A model generated the notes under the pieces. It was not told the origin of the DNA, searched no databases, and saw only the letters and a list, made by a program, of their open reading frames with translations. Shown here piece by piece: positions 46,386 to 55,563 of a stretch of 64,000 bases of DNA (positions within the stretch are counted from its first letter, which is position 1; each line of letters opens with the position of its first letter). Source of the DNA: Pseudomonadota bacterium (GTDB taxonomy: Bacteria > Pseudomonadota > Gammaproteobacteria > Xanthomonadales > Xanthomonadaceae); NCBI GenBank assembly GCA_018240435.1, contig JAFEFT010000004.1, positions 1,561-65,560 of the forward strand, given 5' to 3'. The translations under genes and the position numbers were made by a program.

Positions 46386-47054
46386 TCAGCCGCGCGGCGA
46401 CATCAGCCCGAGCTGGCGCGCCTCGAAGATCGCCTCGGTGCACGAGTGCACGTCGAGCTTGCGGTAGATCGCCTTGACGTGGTCGCCGACGGTGTGCGCG
46501 GAAATGCCCAGCGACTCGGCCGCCTCGCGGTAACTCAGGCCGCGCGAAAACAGGGTGAGCACGTCGACTTCGCGTGCGGTCAGCCGCGCGCCCGGCGGCT
46601 GCTTCGGGATCGCCGCCGAGGCTTTCCAGATCTCCAGCAGAAAGCCCGCGGCGCGCGGGCTGAGCGGCGTCTCCCCGGCCAGGGTGGCGAGCATGGCCCG
46701 ACGCAGCGGTTCGGGCGCGGTGTCCTTGAGCAGGTAGCCATCGGCGCCCGAACGCAGCGCGGCCAGCACGCTTTCGCGGTCGCCTAGCACGGTCAGGATC
46801 AGGCAGCGTGCCGGCGAGACCGCCTTCAGCGCGGCGATGAAGTCCAGCCCGCTGCCGTCGGGCAGTTGCAGATCGACCAGGCACAGATCCGGGCGCGAGG
46901 ATTCGATGCAGGCCACTGCCTCGGCGACGCTGCCGACGGAAAACGCGAGCATCAGCCCGTCGCCCTCGGCGACGATCTGTTCCAGGTACAGGCGCAGATT
47001 GGCGTCGTCTTCGAGGATGCCGACGCGGCTGGCGGATCTGGTTGGCGCGTGCAT
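46386..47054 (-). CDS. LuxR-family response regulator
   Basis: A 222-residue two-domain regulator. The receiver domain has acidic residues near 16-17 and the phospho-accepting D61 in LCLVDLQLPDGSG, with the lysine in DGYLLKDTAPE. The C-terminal helix-turn-helix runs LTAREVDVLTLFSRGLSYREAAESLG then ISAHTVGDHVKAIYRKL. It is probably the partner of the histidine kinase at 44510-46246, although the two genes converge instead of sharing an operon. Targets are not evident. Confidence 0.9.
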   Translation of the reverse strand: MHAPTRSASRVGILEDDANLRLYLEQIVAEGDGLMLAFSVGSVAEAVACIESSRPDLCLVDLQLPDGSGLDFIAALKAVSPARCLILTVLGDRESVLAALRSGADGYLLKDTAPEPLRRAMLATLAGETPLSPRAAGFLLEIWKASAAIPKQPPGARLTAREVDVLTLFSRGLSYREAAESLGISAHTVGDHVKAIYRKLDVHSCTEAIFEARQLGLMSPRG

Positions 47055-47055
47055 G

Positions 47056-48135
47056 TCAGCGTGCCCAACACGTTCCGTAAGGTTGATTGACTTCGTCCAC
47101 CCACGCCCGCACCGGCCCGGAAGGCGGTCGGCCGCGGCCGACGATGCTGAGATTGGGCAGGCCTTCCGGCGAGGTCAGCGTGCGCCAGTGCGTGCCGAAA
47201 TGCGTCGCACAGAAGGCATCCACTTCGGCGATGCGATGAAACTGCGCCGCCGCCACCGGTTCGGTGAAGGCGATATCGCCGCCAGTCCACCCTGCGGCCA
47301 GGCGAGGCACGGAGAAATCACGCGGCGGCGGCTGCTCGCCGGGCAGCAGGCACGCAATCGGCAAGGCGGTCGCGCAGGCGGTGTCGCCGACGTAAGGATC
47401 ACAGGCCGGCCAGTTCTCCGGCCCGAAGCGGCAGCTCAACGCAATCGCTCCGGATGGCGGTTGCGCGACGTCGGTGGCCAGCGTCACGCCCTTGCCGCGC
47501 GGCGGCTCCACGCAGGCGGCCAGACCGATGAAATCCACGCTGGTGTCGTCCTGTACCGATACGTCCAGCCAATGTGCTTGCGCACCTTCGCGCAAGCCGG
47601 TGAGCAGGCTGCCGCTGTGGTCGTTGTACATGATCCGAGCCAGCTCGGCGGAATACAGCGTGCCTTCGATGGTCCAGCCATCCCGCTTCGGCAATTCGGT
47701 GATGAGCGAACCGAAGCGGCTGGGCGCGCGCAGGTCGCCGATGCCGATGGTGTCGGTGATGCTGTCGCTGACCGGCAGCGGCTTCAGGCCGATGACGAAC
47801 AAGCCGTCGTGGACGTGCGCGGGCACCCGCAGCGAATCGACGAAAAATCGATCGGGCTGGCTCTGGTCGTAGCTGCCGGCGCCGAGCGAGCGCCAGCGCG
47901 CCGTGTCCAGGCCCGGCCGGAGGAAGCCGGGCTCGTTGCCGGCCGGCGAGAATCCGTCCTCCACGCCTTTCACCAGTACCACCTTGGTTTCGCTGCGGCG
48001 GCAGGGATAGTCGCGCAGCAGGCCCATGCCAGTGTGCGCCGGCGCCGTGGCGGGCGCACGAGCGCGCCACGCACCGGCCAGCACGCATGCGCACAGGCAC
48101 AGCACCGCGATGGGAATGACCACCGACACCCGCAT
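47056..48135 (-). CDS. exported or membrane-anchored protein of unknown function
   Basis: A 359-residue protein with one N-terminal hydrophobic segment (residues 3-22), likely a signal anchor, and eight or more scattered cysteines (for example DYPCRRSET, CACVLAG, AALPIACLLPGE) that could form disulfides. I recognise no domain. The end is 2 bases from the response-regulator start, so the two genes are probably co-transcribed and this protein may be linked to the signalling pair. Confidence 0.6.
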   Translation of the reverse strand: MRVSVVIPIAVLCLCACVLAGAWRARAPATAPAHTGMGLLRDYPCRRSETKVVLVKGVEDGFSPAGNEPGFLRPGLDTARWRSLGAGSYDQSQPDRFFVDSLRVPAHVHDGLFVIGLKPLPVSDSITDTIGIGDLRAPSRFGSLITELPKRDGWTIEGTLYSAELARIMYNDHSGSLLTGLREGAQAHWLDVSVQDDTSVDFIGLAACVEPPRGKGVTLATDVAQPPSGAIALSCRFGPENWPACDPYVGDTACATALPIACLLPGEQPPPRDFSVPRLAAGWTGGDIAFTEPVAAAQFHRIAEVDAFCATHFGTHWRTLTSPEGLPNLSIVGRGRPPSGPVRAWVDEVNQPYGTCWAR

Positions 48136-48282
48136 CCGGACATTCTCCCGATGGCCAGCGCTGCGAGCCTAGCACCGTGCGCGCCGGCGGCGGTGGCCGG
48201 TCACCCCATGATCGTGGGATGCCGTGCGCGACGCGGGCGCGCCATGGTGTGCCCTGATCCCAGAATTGCCAAGGGGTGTCCC

Positions 48283-48618
48283 ATGAAACGTTCGCTCATC
48301 ACCATGCTGACTATTGCGCTTTGCACTGTGGGGATGTCCGCAACGGCGTTCGCGGAAAAGTTTCATTACTACAGCAGCGACGGCGGTTGCCACACGATGG
48401 ATACCAGCGACTTGAGCGGCGGTCCGTATAACCACAACAACTTTTTCCCGGGAGGAGGGTGGGGAGCCTGCATTCGCGTTCGCAACGGTCAGCTCGCCGG
48501 GAAACTGGCATCTGTGAAGAATCCGCAGACCGGCGATGTCGTCGGGTCGGTGAGAGAGGTGGAGGCCGCCGGGCGGGTGGCGGGCGATCGGATCGCACCT
48601 TCTTCGACGAAACAGTGA
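48283..48618 (+). CDS. small exported protein of unknown function
   Basis: A 111-residue protein with a clear signal peptide (MKRSLITMLTIALC, cleavage after ATAFA near residue 24) and a short mature part rich in glycine, tyrosine and asparagine around GGPYNHNNFFPGGGWG, with two cysteines. No family recognised. GGGGTG precedes the ATG as a weak ribosome site. It stands 47 bases before the exported repeat protein and may be co-transcribed with it. Confidence 0.55.
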   Translation: MKRSLITMLTIALCTVGMSATAFAEKFHYYSSDGGCHTMDTSDLSGGPYNHNNFFPGGGWGACIRVRNGQLAGKLASVKNPQTGDVVGSVREVEAAGRVAGDRIAPSSTKQ

Positions 48619-48665
48619 TGCTGGCTCGCCTTGTCATCCTGGTTGCAAGAAACCAACGTCCGGCC

Positions 48666-50027
48666 ATGGAGAATCGCATGAACAAGTACCTTGTCCACGT
48701 GGCTGCCAGCCTGTCCATCGGCAGCCTTTGCAGCATCGCTGCGCACGCCGCCGACATCACCTGGCAGCAACCGGTCTCGACCACCGGGCAAGCCAGCGAC
48801 GTATCGACGCAGGGCAGCCTGGTGGCCGCGTCGTCCAACAATCCGGTCTCGCCCACCGTGAATGGCGTGCATTTCGTCAGTCAGGGGCACGGAATCCTCT
48901 ACAGCGGGTTCCAGGGGCTCAGCTACACCGGCCATGCCTTCACGCCTCCCGGCTTTGGCCCGGACATGGCGGCGCTCGTGGGAGGGGCGGCATATGGCGT
49001 TGGTCCTGCGACGGTGACCTTGCAAGGGCTGATCGTGGGTCGTCACTACCAGGTGCAGCTGTTCATGCCGGCCTGGGATTTCAATTGGAAAACCCGCTTC
49101 ACTGGTGGCGCCGGCGTTTCGGCCTACGTCTATGCGGCGAATTCGCAGCCTTATGGGTCCACCGGCCCGAACACCAGCAGGCCGCAATCCATCATCGGCA
49201 CCTTCGTGGCCGACGCTACGTCGCAGACGATCGGCGTGGAGGGTGCGCCGCACTCGCCGCCCTACGACGTGCTGGCGGCGGTTCAGGTGCGTGAAATTTC
49301 CAAGCCGCACGACGGCGCCCTGACCGTCAAGAAAAAGATCCAGGTCATCGGCGCCATTCAACCGCCGGATCCTTCGGTGTTCATGGCGGACGTGAGCTGC
49401 CAGCCCGGTGGCCCGTCGGTCACGCTGGAGCTGAGCCAAGACAATGGCTACCAGAACACCGCGACTGGCATCGCCAACGGTGCGAGCTGCACGGTGACCG
49501 AGCAGCCGCCGGTCGTCCCTGACAAGTACGCGCGCCAAGGCTGCCACTGGCAAACGCGCTATGTCCGCGGGCAGCGCTTTCGCATCGGCGACGCCAAGGG
49601 GAACCTTGCCGAAATCGTCAACCTCTGGTCCTGCAAGGGCGGTGGCGGCGGCGACGGCTCGTTGCACGTCGTGAAGAAGGTGGTCGTGGACGGCCCGATC
49701 CCGCCGCCGAGCCCTGTGGTGTTCATGGCGGACGTGAGCTGCCAGCCCGGTGGCCCGTCGGTCACGCTGGAGCTGAGCCGTGACAACGGCTACCAGAACA
49801 CCGCGACTGGCATTGGCAACGGCGCCAGCTGCACGGTGACCGAACAGCCGCCGATCGTCCCGGCGCCGTACGTGCGCCGCGGCTGCCGTTGGCAAACCAG
49901 TTACACCCACGGGCAACGCTTCCGGATCGGCGACCCGAAGGCGACCGAGGCCGAAATCGTCAACCGCTGGACGTGCAAGGGCATGCCGCCGGTCAATACG
50001 GGCGGCGCCCGGTCGCGGATGCGCTGA
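48666..50027 (+). CDS. exported protein with tandem DUF5979-like repeats
   Basis: About 453 residues: signal peptide (AASLSIGSLCSIAAHAA), a 190-residue N-terminal beta-rich domain, then two tandem 114-residue repeats starting near residues 218 and 332. Each repeat has VKKKIQV or VKKVVVD, FMADVSCQPGGPSVTLEL, NGYQNTATGI and GASCTVTEQPP, resembling the DUF5979/pilin-like beta-sandwich modules of surface proteins. DNA of the two repeats is nearly identical over some 60-base blocks 342 bases apart, pointing to a recent duplication. The start could also be the ATG at 48678. Confidence 0.72.
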   Translation: MENRMNKYLVHVAASLSIGSLCSIAAHAADITWQQPVSTTGQASDVSTQGSLVAASSNNPVSPTVNGVHFVSQGHGILYSGFQGLSYTGHAFTPPGFGPDMAALVGGAAYGVGPATVTLQGLIVGRHYQVQLFMPAWDFNWKTRFTGGAGVSAYVYAANSQPYGSTGPNTSRPQSIIGTFVADATSQTIGVEGAPHSPPYDVLAAVQVREISKPHDGALTVKKKIQVIGAIQPPDPSVFMADVSCQPGGPSVTLELSQDNGYQNTATGIANGASCTVTEQPPVVPDKYARQGCHWQTRYVRGQRFRIGDAKGNLAEIVNLWSCKGGGGGDGSLHVVKKVVVDGPIPPPSPVVFMADVSCQPGGPSVTLELSRDNGYQNTATGIGNGASCTVTEQPPIVPAPYVRRGCRWQTSYTHGQRFRIGDPKATEAEIVNRWTCKGMPPVNTGGARSRMR

Positions 50028-50036
50028 CGGCGCGTG

Positions 50037-50066
50037 CCGGCAGGGTATCGAGGAATACCCTGCCGG
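50037..50066. terminator. hairpin terminator after the repeat protein gene
   Basis: A perfect 12-base stem (left arm CCGGCAGGGTAT) with a 6-base loop CGAGGA, 10 bases past the stop codon. No T run follows. It could serve both the exported protein gene and the convergent GST gene. Confidence 0.7.
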
Positions 50067-50179
50067 TGTCGAGCATGCGATTTTCGACGGCGCCGACGCC
50101 ACCGCCATGGACGATCCGGTCGACAGGCAAGGCTGCCTCCCGTGTGTCAGGATGGCGCGCACTGCGGCGCGTCGCAGGC

Positions 50180-50791
50180 TCAGGCCAGCCCCTCGGTCTT
50201 CAGTGCCTTCTGCACGCCGGCATCGGCCTCCATCCGCTGGCGGAACGCGGCGAGGTTGTCCAGGCCGGATAGATCGACGCCGACCAAACCCGCCCAGCGC
50301 AGCGTCACGTAGAGATACGGATCGGCGATCGAACGCGATCCCGCGATCCAGTCGCGACCGGCGAGCTGCTGGTCGGCGCGTTCGTACAGGCCGCGCAGCT
50401 TCTTGCGCGCCACGTCCTTCGATTTTTCGATCAGCTCCGCGTCCTGCAGATAACCCACCGAACCGAACATCGGCCAGAAGCTCGGGTGGATGTCGGAATT
50501 GGCGAACGCCAGCCAGCGGTTCACCTCGGCGCGCCCGCGCGCGCTGCCGTCGCCGCCGAGTCCGCTGTCCGGGTATTTGTCGACGATGTAATTGAGGATG
50601 GCCGAGTTCTGCGTGAGCGTGAAATCGCCATCGACCAGCGCCGGCACCTGACCGGCCGGGTTGATCGTGAGGTAGTCGGGCTGCTTGGTCTGCGCGGCGG
50701 TGACGACCTGCACTTCGTAGGGCTTGCCGATCCATTCCAGCGCGATGTGGTCGGCGAGCGAGCAGGCACCGGGTTTTGTGTAGAGCTTCAT
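50180..50791 (-). CDS. glutathione S-transferase family protein
   Basis: A 203-residue GST with the thioredoxin-like N-terminal half (KLYTKPGACSLADHIAL, NPAGQVPALVDGD near residue 44, and TQNSAILNYIVDKYP near 60) and the helical C-terminal half (GSRSIADPYLYVTLRWAG near 148). The serine/cysteine at residues 10-11 in GACSLADH is the beta-class active-site position. It conjugates or reduces small electrophiles with glutathione. No functional link to neighbours is visible. Confidence 0.9.
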   Translation of the reverse strand: MKLYTKPGACSLADHIALEWIGKPYEVQVVTAAQTKQPDYLTINPAGQVPALVDGDFTLTQNSAILNYIVDKYPDSGLGGDGSARGRAEVNRWLAFANSDIHPSFWPMFGSVGYLQDAELIEKSKDVARKKLRGLYERADQQLAGRDWIAGSRSIADPYLYVTLRWAGLVGVDLSGLDNLAAFRQRMEADAGVQKALKTEGLA

Positions 50792-50909
50792 GCGACGGGA
50801 CTCCGTGGGGTGGAAGTCATCCCAATATGGGCCGCTGGCTCGCAAGCAAACCCATGCCGACAGGACAGTTCGTGCCACCGATGCGCTTTCGTCAGCGGTG
50901 GGCCGGTGG

Positions 50910-51399
50910 CTAGACGGCGGCTGCACGAGCCAGTGCATCCGCCAGCGGCTGGCCCATCAGATCGGGGGAGGGACTCATTACCATTGCCTCCGACACGCTG
51001 GTCCGCGCCAGCTGGTCGCCCGCGTCGTGGTCACCAGCAGCCGCCATCGCGATGCCTTGGTAGTAGCGGGCATAAACCTGGATGGCGGGTCTGTCGGCGT
51101 ACATTTTTTCCCATCCGTCGCCTGCGTGCCGTAACAGTGGCACTGCGTCTGCCGGATGCCCCTGCGCCAGCAGGGAACGCCCCAGCGCGTATTCGGCAAG
51201 CAAAGTCCAGTCCTTCTCGGCGCCCCATTTCGTGCGAAGAATCGAAGCCGAGGATCTGGCGAGGCTTTCGGCTTCCGAAAAGCGTTCCTGGTCGAGGAGG
51301 GGGAACGCGAGATGAGATGCCCAATGAGCATAGTCGATGCTGTCGGCACCATCATGTGCACGATGCTGGTCAGGTGGAGACGGTATCGTGGCTGGACAT
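50910..51399 (-). pseudogene. remnant of Ser/Thr kinase gene (start plus C-terminal TPR only)
   Basis: The first nine codons (MSSHDTVST) equal the start of the intact kinase at 53290-55563, then TGA follows. After that, in a different frame, about 150 codons encode TPR-like helices (FPLLDQERFSEAESLARSSA, EYALGRSLLAQGHPADAV) like the C-terminal part of TPR-bearing kinases. The kinase core is missing. I read this as an internal deletion that joined start and end out of frame. The TPR part might be translated from another start, but no signal supports this. Confidence 0.6.
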
Positions 51400-51541
51400 G
51401 GCGCGGCCTGTGCGAGGGTTCGTATCCCTACAATACGCAGCGCGTGGCGAATGTGACGCCGACTGACCGAACGGGGTAGCGATGGGCTTTCCAACCACCC
51501 GCTGGAGCCTGCTCGTCGCCAGCGACGATCAGGCGGTGGCA
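51373..51541. repeat. 169-bp duplicate of the kinase/sigma intergenic region (copy 1)
   Basis: Identical except for five substitutions to 55537-55705. It spans the kinase 5' end, the divergent promoter region with TACAAT, and the first 20 codons of the sigma-factor gene. Beyond 51541 similarity ends abruptly. The partner copy belongs to the intact gene pair. Confidence 0.9.
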
Positions 51542-51601
51542 GATTTGACTGCGTCGGCGTTCGCGTGTAAATGGGTTATAAATGATCCGAAATCACGATA
51601 A
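51482..51601 (+). pseudogene. truncated 5' end of ECF sigma-factor gene
   Basis: The start MGFPTTRWSLLVAS matches the intact sigma factor at 55646 and the resemblance stops after 20 codons at DQAVA. The frame runs only to codon 39 before TAA. It was probably cut when hipBA DNA replaced the rest. Confidence 0.8.
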
Positions 51602-51618
51602 CGTATCACGTACGGGCC

Positions 51619-51942
51619 ATGCGTAGAAAAGAATCCGATTTTGCCACGCCACCGTCCAAAGTAGTCGCGGTGCACTTGGGTGAGCTGGTACGGCAAGCCC
51701 GCCTGGCGCGGTGCTGGACCCAGCAGGCGCTGGCCGAACGCGCCCGAATCGGGCTGGCAACGCTCAAGCGGCTGGAGGGAGGTGCGGTCGAGGTCTCGCT
51801 GGGAATCTGGTTGGCCGTGTTCGACTGCCTCGGGCTGTTGCCATTGCTGGCCACGCTGCGCGACCCGGCCTCCGCCGCGTTGTTGGATCTCACCAAGGCC
51901 AAGCGGGCGCGCCGCGGGCGAGGCGACGATCTGGACTTTTGA
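51619..51942 (+). CDS. hipB: HipB-like antitoxin (XRE-family HTH)
   Basis: A 107-residue DNA-binding protein with an HTH (LGELVRQARLARCWTQQALAERARIG, near residues 20-48). It precedes hipA by 2 bases, the standard antitoxin-toxin layout; HipB binds its own promoter and neutralises HipA. AT-rich sequence just upstream (51575-51610), with TTAT and ATAA half-sites, may hold the promoter and operator. The module sits inside remains of a kinase/sigma pair, as expected of a mobile toxin-antitoxin unit. Confidence 0.87.
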   Translation: MRRKESDFATPPSKVVAVHLGELVRQARLARCWTQQALAERARIGLATLKRLEGGAVEVSLGIWLAVFDCLGLLPLLATLRDPASAALLDLTKAKRARRGRGDDLDF

Positions 51943-51944
51943 AC

Positions 51945-53222
51945 ATGGTTGAACGCACCGTCTTCATTCATTTGCCCGGTGAACCGGCTGCGGTTCCCGC
52001 CGGACGCCTGACGCTGGTCGAGCAGGGGCTGCAGGTACAGGCCTCGCGGTTTGCCTATGGTCGTCGTTATGTGGCGCGCGCCAATGCCGTGCCGGTCGAT
52101 CCGGTCTCGCTCGATCTGGCGTCGGCAACCAACGATGGTGAGTGTGTACCGATTGCCGGATTGGCGCTGTTCGGTGCCTTGCGTGATGCGACGCCGGACG
52201 CGTGGGGGCGCCGAGTCATCGAGAACCGCCTGCGGGCGCCACCGAACGGTCTGCCGGAATCGGTCTATCTTGATCACGCCGGCCCGCATCGAGCCGGTGC
52301 GCTGGATGTGCGCGAATCGCCATCTAGCCCGCCGGTTGGCGGCATGTTGCCGGACATTGTCGATTTGCAGCACCTGCTGGAAGCGGCGTCGCGGATCGAT
52401 GCCGGCGAGCCGGTGCCCGCGCACCTGCAGGATCTTTTCTCTGGCGGGCCGTCGATGGGCGGAGCGCGGCCGAAGGCCGTGGTGCGTGTCGAAAATGGCG
52501 AGTGGATCGCGAAGTTCCCGACCAGTAACGATCCGTTCGATGTACCGACGGTGGAGCACGCGACTCTCGAATTGGCGCGCAAGGCGGGGCTGGACGTGCC
52601 ACGCACGCGACTGGAATCCTTGGCGGATGGGCGGCGGGTGATGCTGATCGAGCGATTCGATCGCGTGTCGTTGGCTCACGGCATCGGGCGGCGCCACATG
52701 GTCAGTGCGCTCACCCTGCTGGCGCTCCATGAACGGCAGTCGGCCGACTCCAGCTACGCGCAGATCGTCGACGCATTGGCTCGTTACGGGGTGAGCGGCT
52801 GGATTGCCGGCGATCGCCGTGAGCTGTTCGCGCGCATGGTGTTCAACATCCTTGTATCCAACGACGACGACCATCTGCGCAACCATGCGTTTCTTTACGA
52901 TGCGCCGGGGCGTGGCTGGCGCCTGAGCCCGTTGTACGACGTGGTGCCCAAGCCGCAGGTGGCGAGCGAACGCATGCTGCACCTTGCGGTGGGACCGCAG
53001 GGACGGCTGGCGCGCCTGGACAATGCACTGGCTGGCGCTGGCCGGTTCGGCTTGTTGCCGCCGGCCGCAGCGCGGATCATCGATCGCGTGGTGTGCGCGG
53101 TGCGTCCCTGGCGGGATGCCTTCGAGGCATTGGGCGTGCCGGCGCGTGATTGCGACCGGATCGCCAGCGCATTCCGCCGGCCCGCCGATATCGGCATGCG
53201 CGAAGTGGCGCGGAAGCTTTGA
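51945..53222 (+). CDS. hipA: HipA-like serine/threonine kinase toxin
   Basis: A 425-residue HipA-family kinase. The glycine-rich loop region is GGPSMGGARPKAVV near residue 167, the catalytic segment NDDDHLRNHAFLYD near 306 and the metal-binding LSPLYDVVP near 327. HipA-type kinases phosphorylate aminoacyl-tRNA synthetases and drive growth arrest. Length and domain order are normal, so it should be functional. The ATG is 3 bases past the hipB stop. Confidence 0.9.
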   Translation: MVERTVFIHLPGEPAAVPAGRLTLVEQGLQVQASRFAYGRRYVARANAVPVDPVSLDLASATNDGECVPIAGLALFGALRDATPDAWGRRVIENRLRAPPNGLPESVYLDHAGPHRAGALDVRESPSSPPVGGMLPDIVDLQHLLEAASRIDAGEPVPAHLQDLFSGGPSMGGARPKAVVRVENGEWIAKFPTSNDPFDVPTVEHATLELARKAGLDVPRTRLESLADGRRVMLIERFDRVSLAHGIGRRHMVSALTLLALHERQSADSSYAQIVDALARYGVSGWIAGDRRELFARMVFNILVSNDDDHLRNHAFLYDAPGRGWRLSPLYDVVPKPQVASERMLHLAVGPQGRLARLDNALAGAGRFGLLPPAAARIIDRVVCAVRPWRDAFEALGVPARDCDRIASAFRRPADIGMREVARKL

Positions 53223-53289
53223 TCGCGCGTGTGCGCACGCCTCCCGGGGCAAAACCCATACCGATGGAATGGTTGATGACGCAGGCGGA

Positions 53290-55563
53290 TCAAGGTGTCG
53301 TCACCGATGGCGGCTGGTACTTCGGCCAGCGCAGCGGCTGGATGGTGGCGAATTCTGGCGGCGCATCGATCGGAAGATGCGCGGCGAGCAGCAGCTCCTG
53401 TTCGTAGGCGTATTCGCCGCGTGCCCGCAAAATCTGGAAGTGGTGCGCGGCGTCGAAATCCCGTGATGCCAGTAATTGGTTGCGGGCCGATCGCGCCCAG
53501 CGGACATTGCGCCATCGCTTTTCTGCCTCGGCACGTATGGATGGATCTTCCGCAAAGTGCAGCAGCATTTCCTGTGCTGTTTGCTCGTCCAATTGAGAGG
53601 GGTTCATCAATGGGTGCACCTTGAGGAAAAGGGCGATGCACGCCTGTTCGATCGCAGGCTGATTCCGGAAGTGGCGCGACCGTCGACAATAGCTTCCGAT
53701 GTCGCCAAGGAATTGCCAGCGACTGTCGGCTACTTCCAGCGCAAAAGCATGTGGCTCCATGCGGGTCAGGCTGCGGTGGGTCTTGCCAAAGGCCAGCGCC
53801 GCATCGAGGAGTGCGGCATCCGCTCGATCCCATCTGGGCGCGCGCGCAGCGCGCAGCAATTGATCGTCGGCAGGTTTGCCAAGCACCCAGGGCATGCCCT
53901 GAATCCATGCCAGTGCATTGTCTGGATCGAGTTGCCGGAATCGCAAGATCGCTTTGGCGCAGTCAGGATCGCCATCGTAGTTGCGACAGCTTTCGGCCAA
54001 CAGCTGTGCCTGCCACGGTTTGGTGATGATCGGGGTCGCCTGCGCCAGCCATGCCGCCATCGTGCTGGCATTTTCATCGACACGATCCAGATCTGCCGCA
54101 GCCAGCATGTAGGCGAAAATCAAGCCATCGGTTTCGCCACTGGTGGCGATTGTCCGCTCCAGCCGGGGACGATCCATCTTGAGTTCGATATCGTGCAGGT
54201 AGCCTGCAACCTGGTTGCTCAGGTGTGTGTTTCCCCACGCCTTTAGCGTCGGGACGTATTCCCGTAGCGCTTCCAGATAGCGACTTCCTTTCGGCGCCGC
54301 CGAGTGAGCGTCGAACCAATATGCGTTCCCGGAGCAATCATCCATTCTTTGCGAGCAATGCATGGGATAGCGGAAGTCCCCATCCTCCTGATACGGCGGT
54401 ACCCATTCCGGCGTTTGCAGCATCATCAGACGAATGATGCCGTCCGCCGCAGCATGCTGCCGGTCCACTTCGCGCCACATCCATCCGAAGGTGATGCTGC
54501 AGGCAACCGCGAATACGCATAGCGCGCTGATGGCGATGGTGAACCTCGGCTCCCGCGCATACCACCGCAGCACCCGTTCGCGCAGGGTCGGTCGGCGCAC
54601 GCTGACCGGCAGGTTGCTGGCGTACCGACGCAGATCCTCGGCCAGTGTCTCGACGCTGGCGTAGCGGTCGGCGGCGCGCAGGCTCAGGCACTTCATCGTG
54701 ATCGCTTCCAGATCGCGCGGCAGTTTCGGCGCGAACTGGTGCGGTGGCGGAATCTGCCCGGCCAGTGCGCGTTGCATCACCTCGGCGGGGTTGCCGCGAC
54801 CGTGCGGGGGCACGCCGCACAGCATCTCGTACAGGATTGCACCCAACGCGTAGATGTCGGTGGCGGCGCTCAAACGGTACTGCTTGATCAGCACCTGCTC
54901 GGGGGCCATGTAGGCCGGGGTGCCGGAGACTTCCTGCGCCTGCACCTGACCGTGGTCGTCCATGCGCCGGGCCAGGCCGAAGTCGGCCACCAGCGGCTCG
55001 CCGCGTTCGTCGATCAGGATGTTGGCGGGCTTCAAGTCCAGATGCAGCAGGTGCAGGCGATGGGCGTAGCCGACCGCATCGCACAGCCGCAGCATCAGCT
55101 CGACCGCCGGCTTGGGGGCGAAGCGTTCGCTGACGATGCGTTCGGCCAGCGACTGCCCGCGCACCAGTTGCATGGCGATGTAGGCGATGCCCTGCTGCTG
55201 GCCGATCTCCAGCACCTGCACGATGTTGGGGTGGTTGAGCGCGGCGGCGCTGCGCGCCTCGAACCGGAAACGCGCGAGCGCGTTTTCGTCGTCACCGAGG
55301 CGCAGGTTGAGCAGTTTGATGGCGACATCGCGCTCCAGACTCTGCTGATGGGCGCGATAGACCACGCCCATGCCGCCGCCGCCGATGCGCTCGACCAGGG
55401 TGTAGGCGCCGATGCGACATTGTTCGGCGTCTGTCAAGTCGATCTCGACCTCGCCGAGCGCGGTGCCGGAGGCCAGCGCCAGCGACAGCGCGGCGATGGT
55501 GCGGTTGGCCGGTGCCGGTGCAGGATCGACGTCGCCGGTGGAGACGGTATCGTGGCTGGACAT
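53290..55563 (-). CDS. Ser/Thr protein kinase with membrane anchor
   Basis: A 757-residue Hanks-type kinase. The glycine loop is RIGGGGMGVVYRA near residue 59, the lysine is K83 in VAIKLL, the catalytic loop reads HLDLKPANIL (leucine in place of the usual arginine of HRD), and DFG is in VADFGLA. A membrane helix near residue 340 precedes a C-terminal 400-residue sensor part with helical repeats and many cysteines. The kinase diverges from an ECF-like sigma factor, a pairing seen in Xanthomonadales and Planctomycetes where the kinase is thought to control the sigma factor. Confidence 0.88.
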   Translation of the reverse strand: MSSHDTVSTGDVDPAPAPANRTIAALSLALASGTALGEVEIDLTDAEQCRIGAYTLVERIGGGGMGVVYRAHQQSLERDVAIKLLNLRLGDDENALARFRFEARSAAALNHPNIVQVLEIGQQQGIAYIAMQLVRGQSLAERIVSERFAPKPAVELMLRLCDAVGYAHRLHLLHLDLKPANILIDERGEPLVADFGLARRMDDHGQVQAQEVSGTPAYMAPEQVLIKQYRLSAATDIYALGAILYEMLCGVPPHGRGNPAEVMQRALAGQIPPPHQFAPKLPRDLEAITMKCLSLRAADRYASVETLAEDLRRYASNLPVSVRRPTLRERVLRWYAREPRFTIAISALCVFAVACSITFGWMWREVDRQHAAADGIIRLMMLQTPEWVPPYQEDGDFRYPMHCSQRMDDCSGNAYWFDAHSAAPKGSRYLEALREYVPTLKAWGNTHLSNQVAGYLHDIELKMDRPRLERTIATSGETDGLIFAYMLAAADLDRVDENASTMAAWLAQATPIITKPWQAQLLAESCRNYDGDPDCAKAILRFRQLDPDNALAWIQGMPWVLGKPADDQLLRAARAPRWDRADAALLDAALAFGKTHRSLTRMEPHAFALEVADSRWQFLGDIGSYCRRSRHFRNQPAIEQACIALFLKVHPLMNPSQLDEQTAQEMLLHFAEDPSIRAEAEKRWRNVRWARSARNQLLASRDFDAAHHFQILRARGEYAYEQELLLAAHLPIDAPPEFATIQPLRWPKYQPPSVTTP

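Noticed and set aside
51465..51475. GACCGAACG near 51466 and 55630 as extra TetR operator half-sites
   Set aside because: There is no inverted partner arm, and both occurrences belong to the 169-bp duplication, so they are explained by it.
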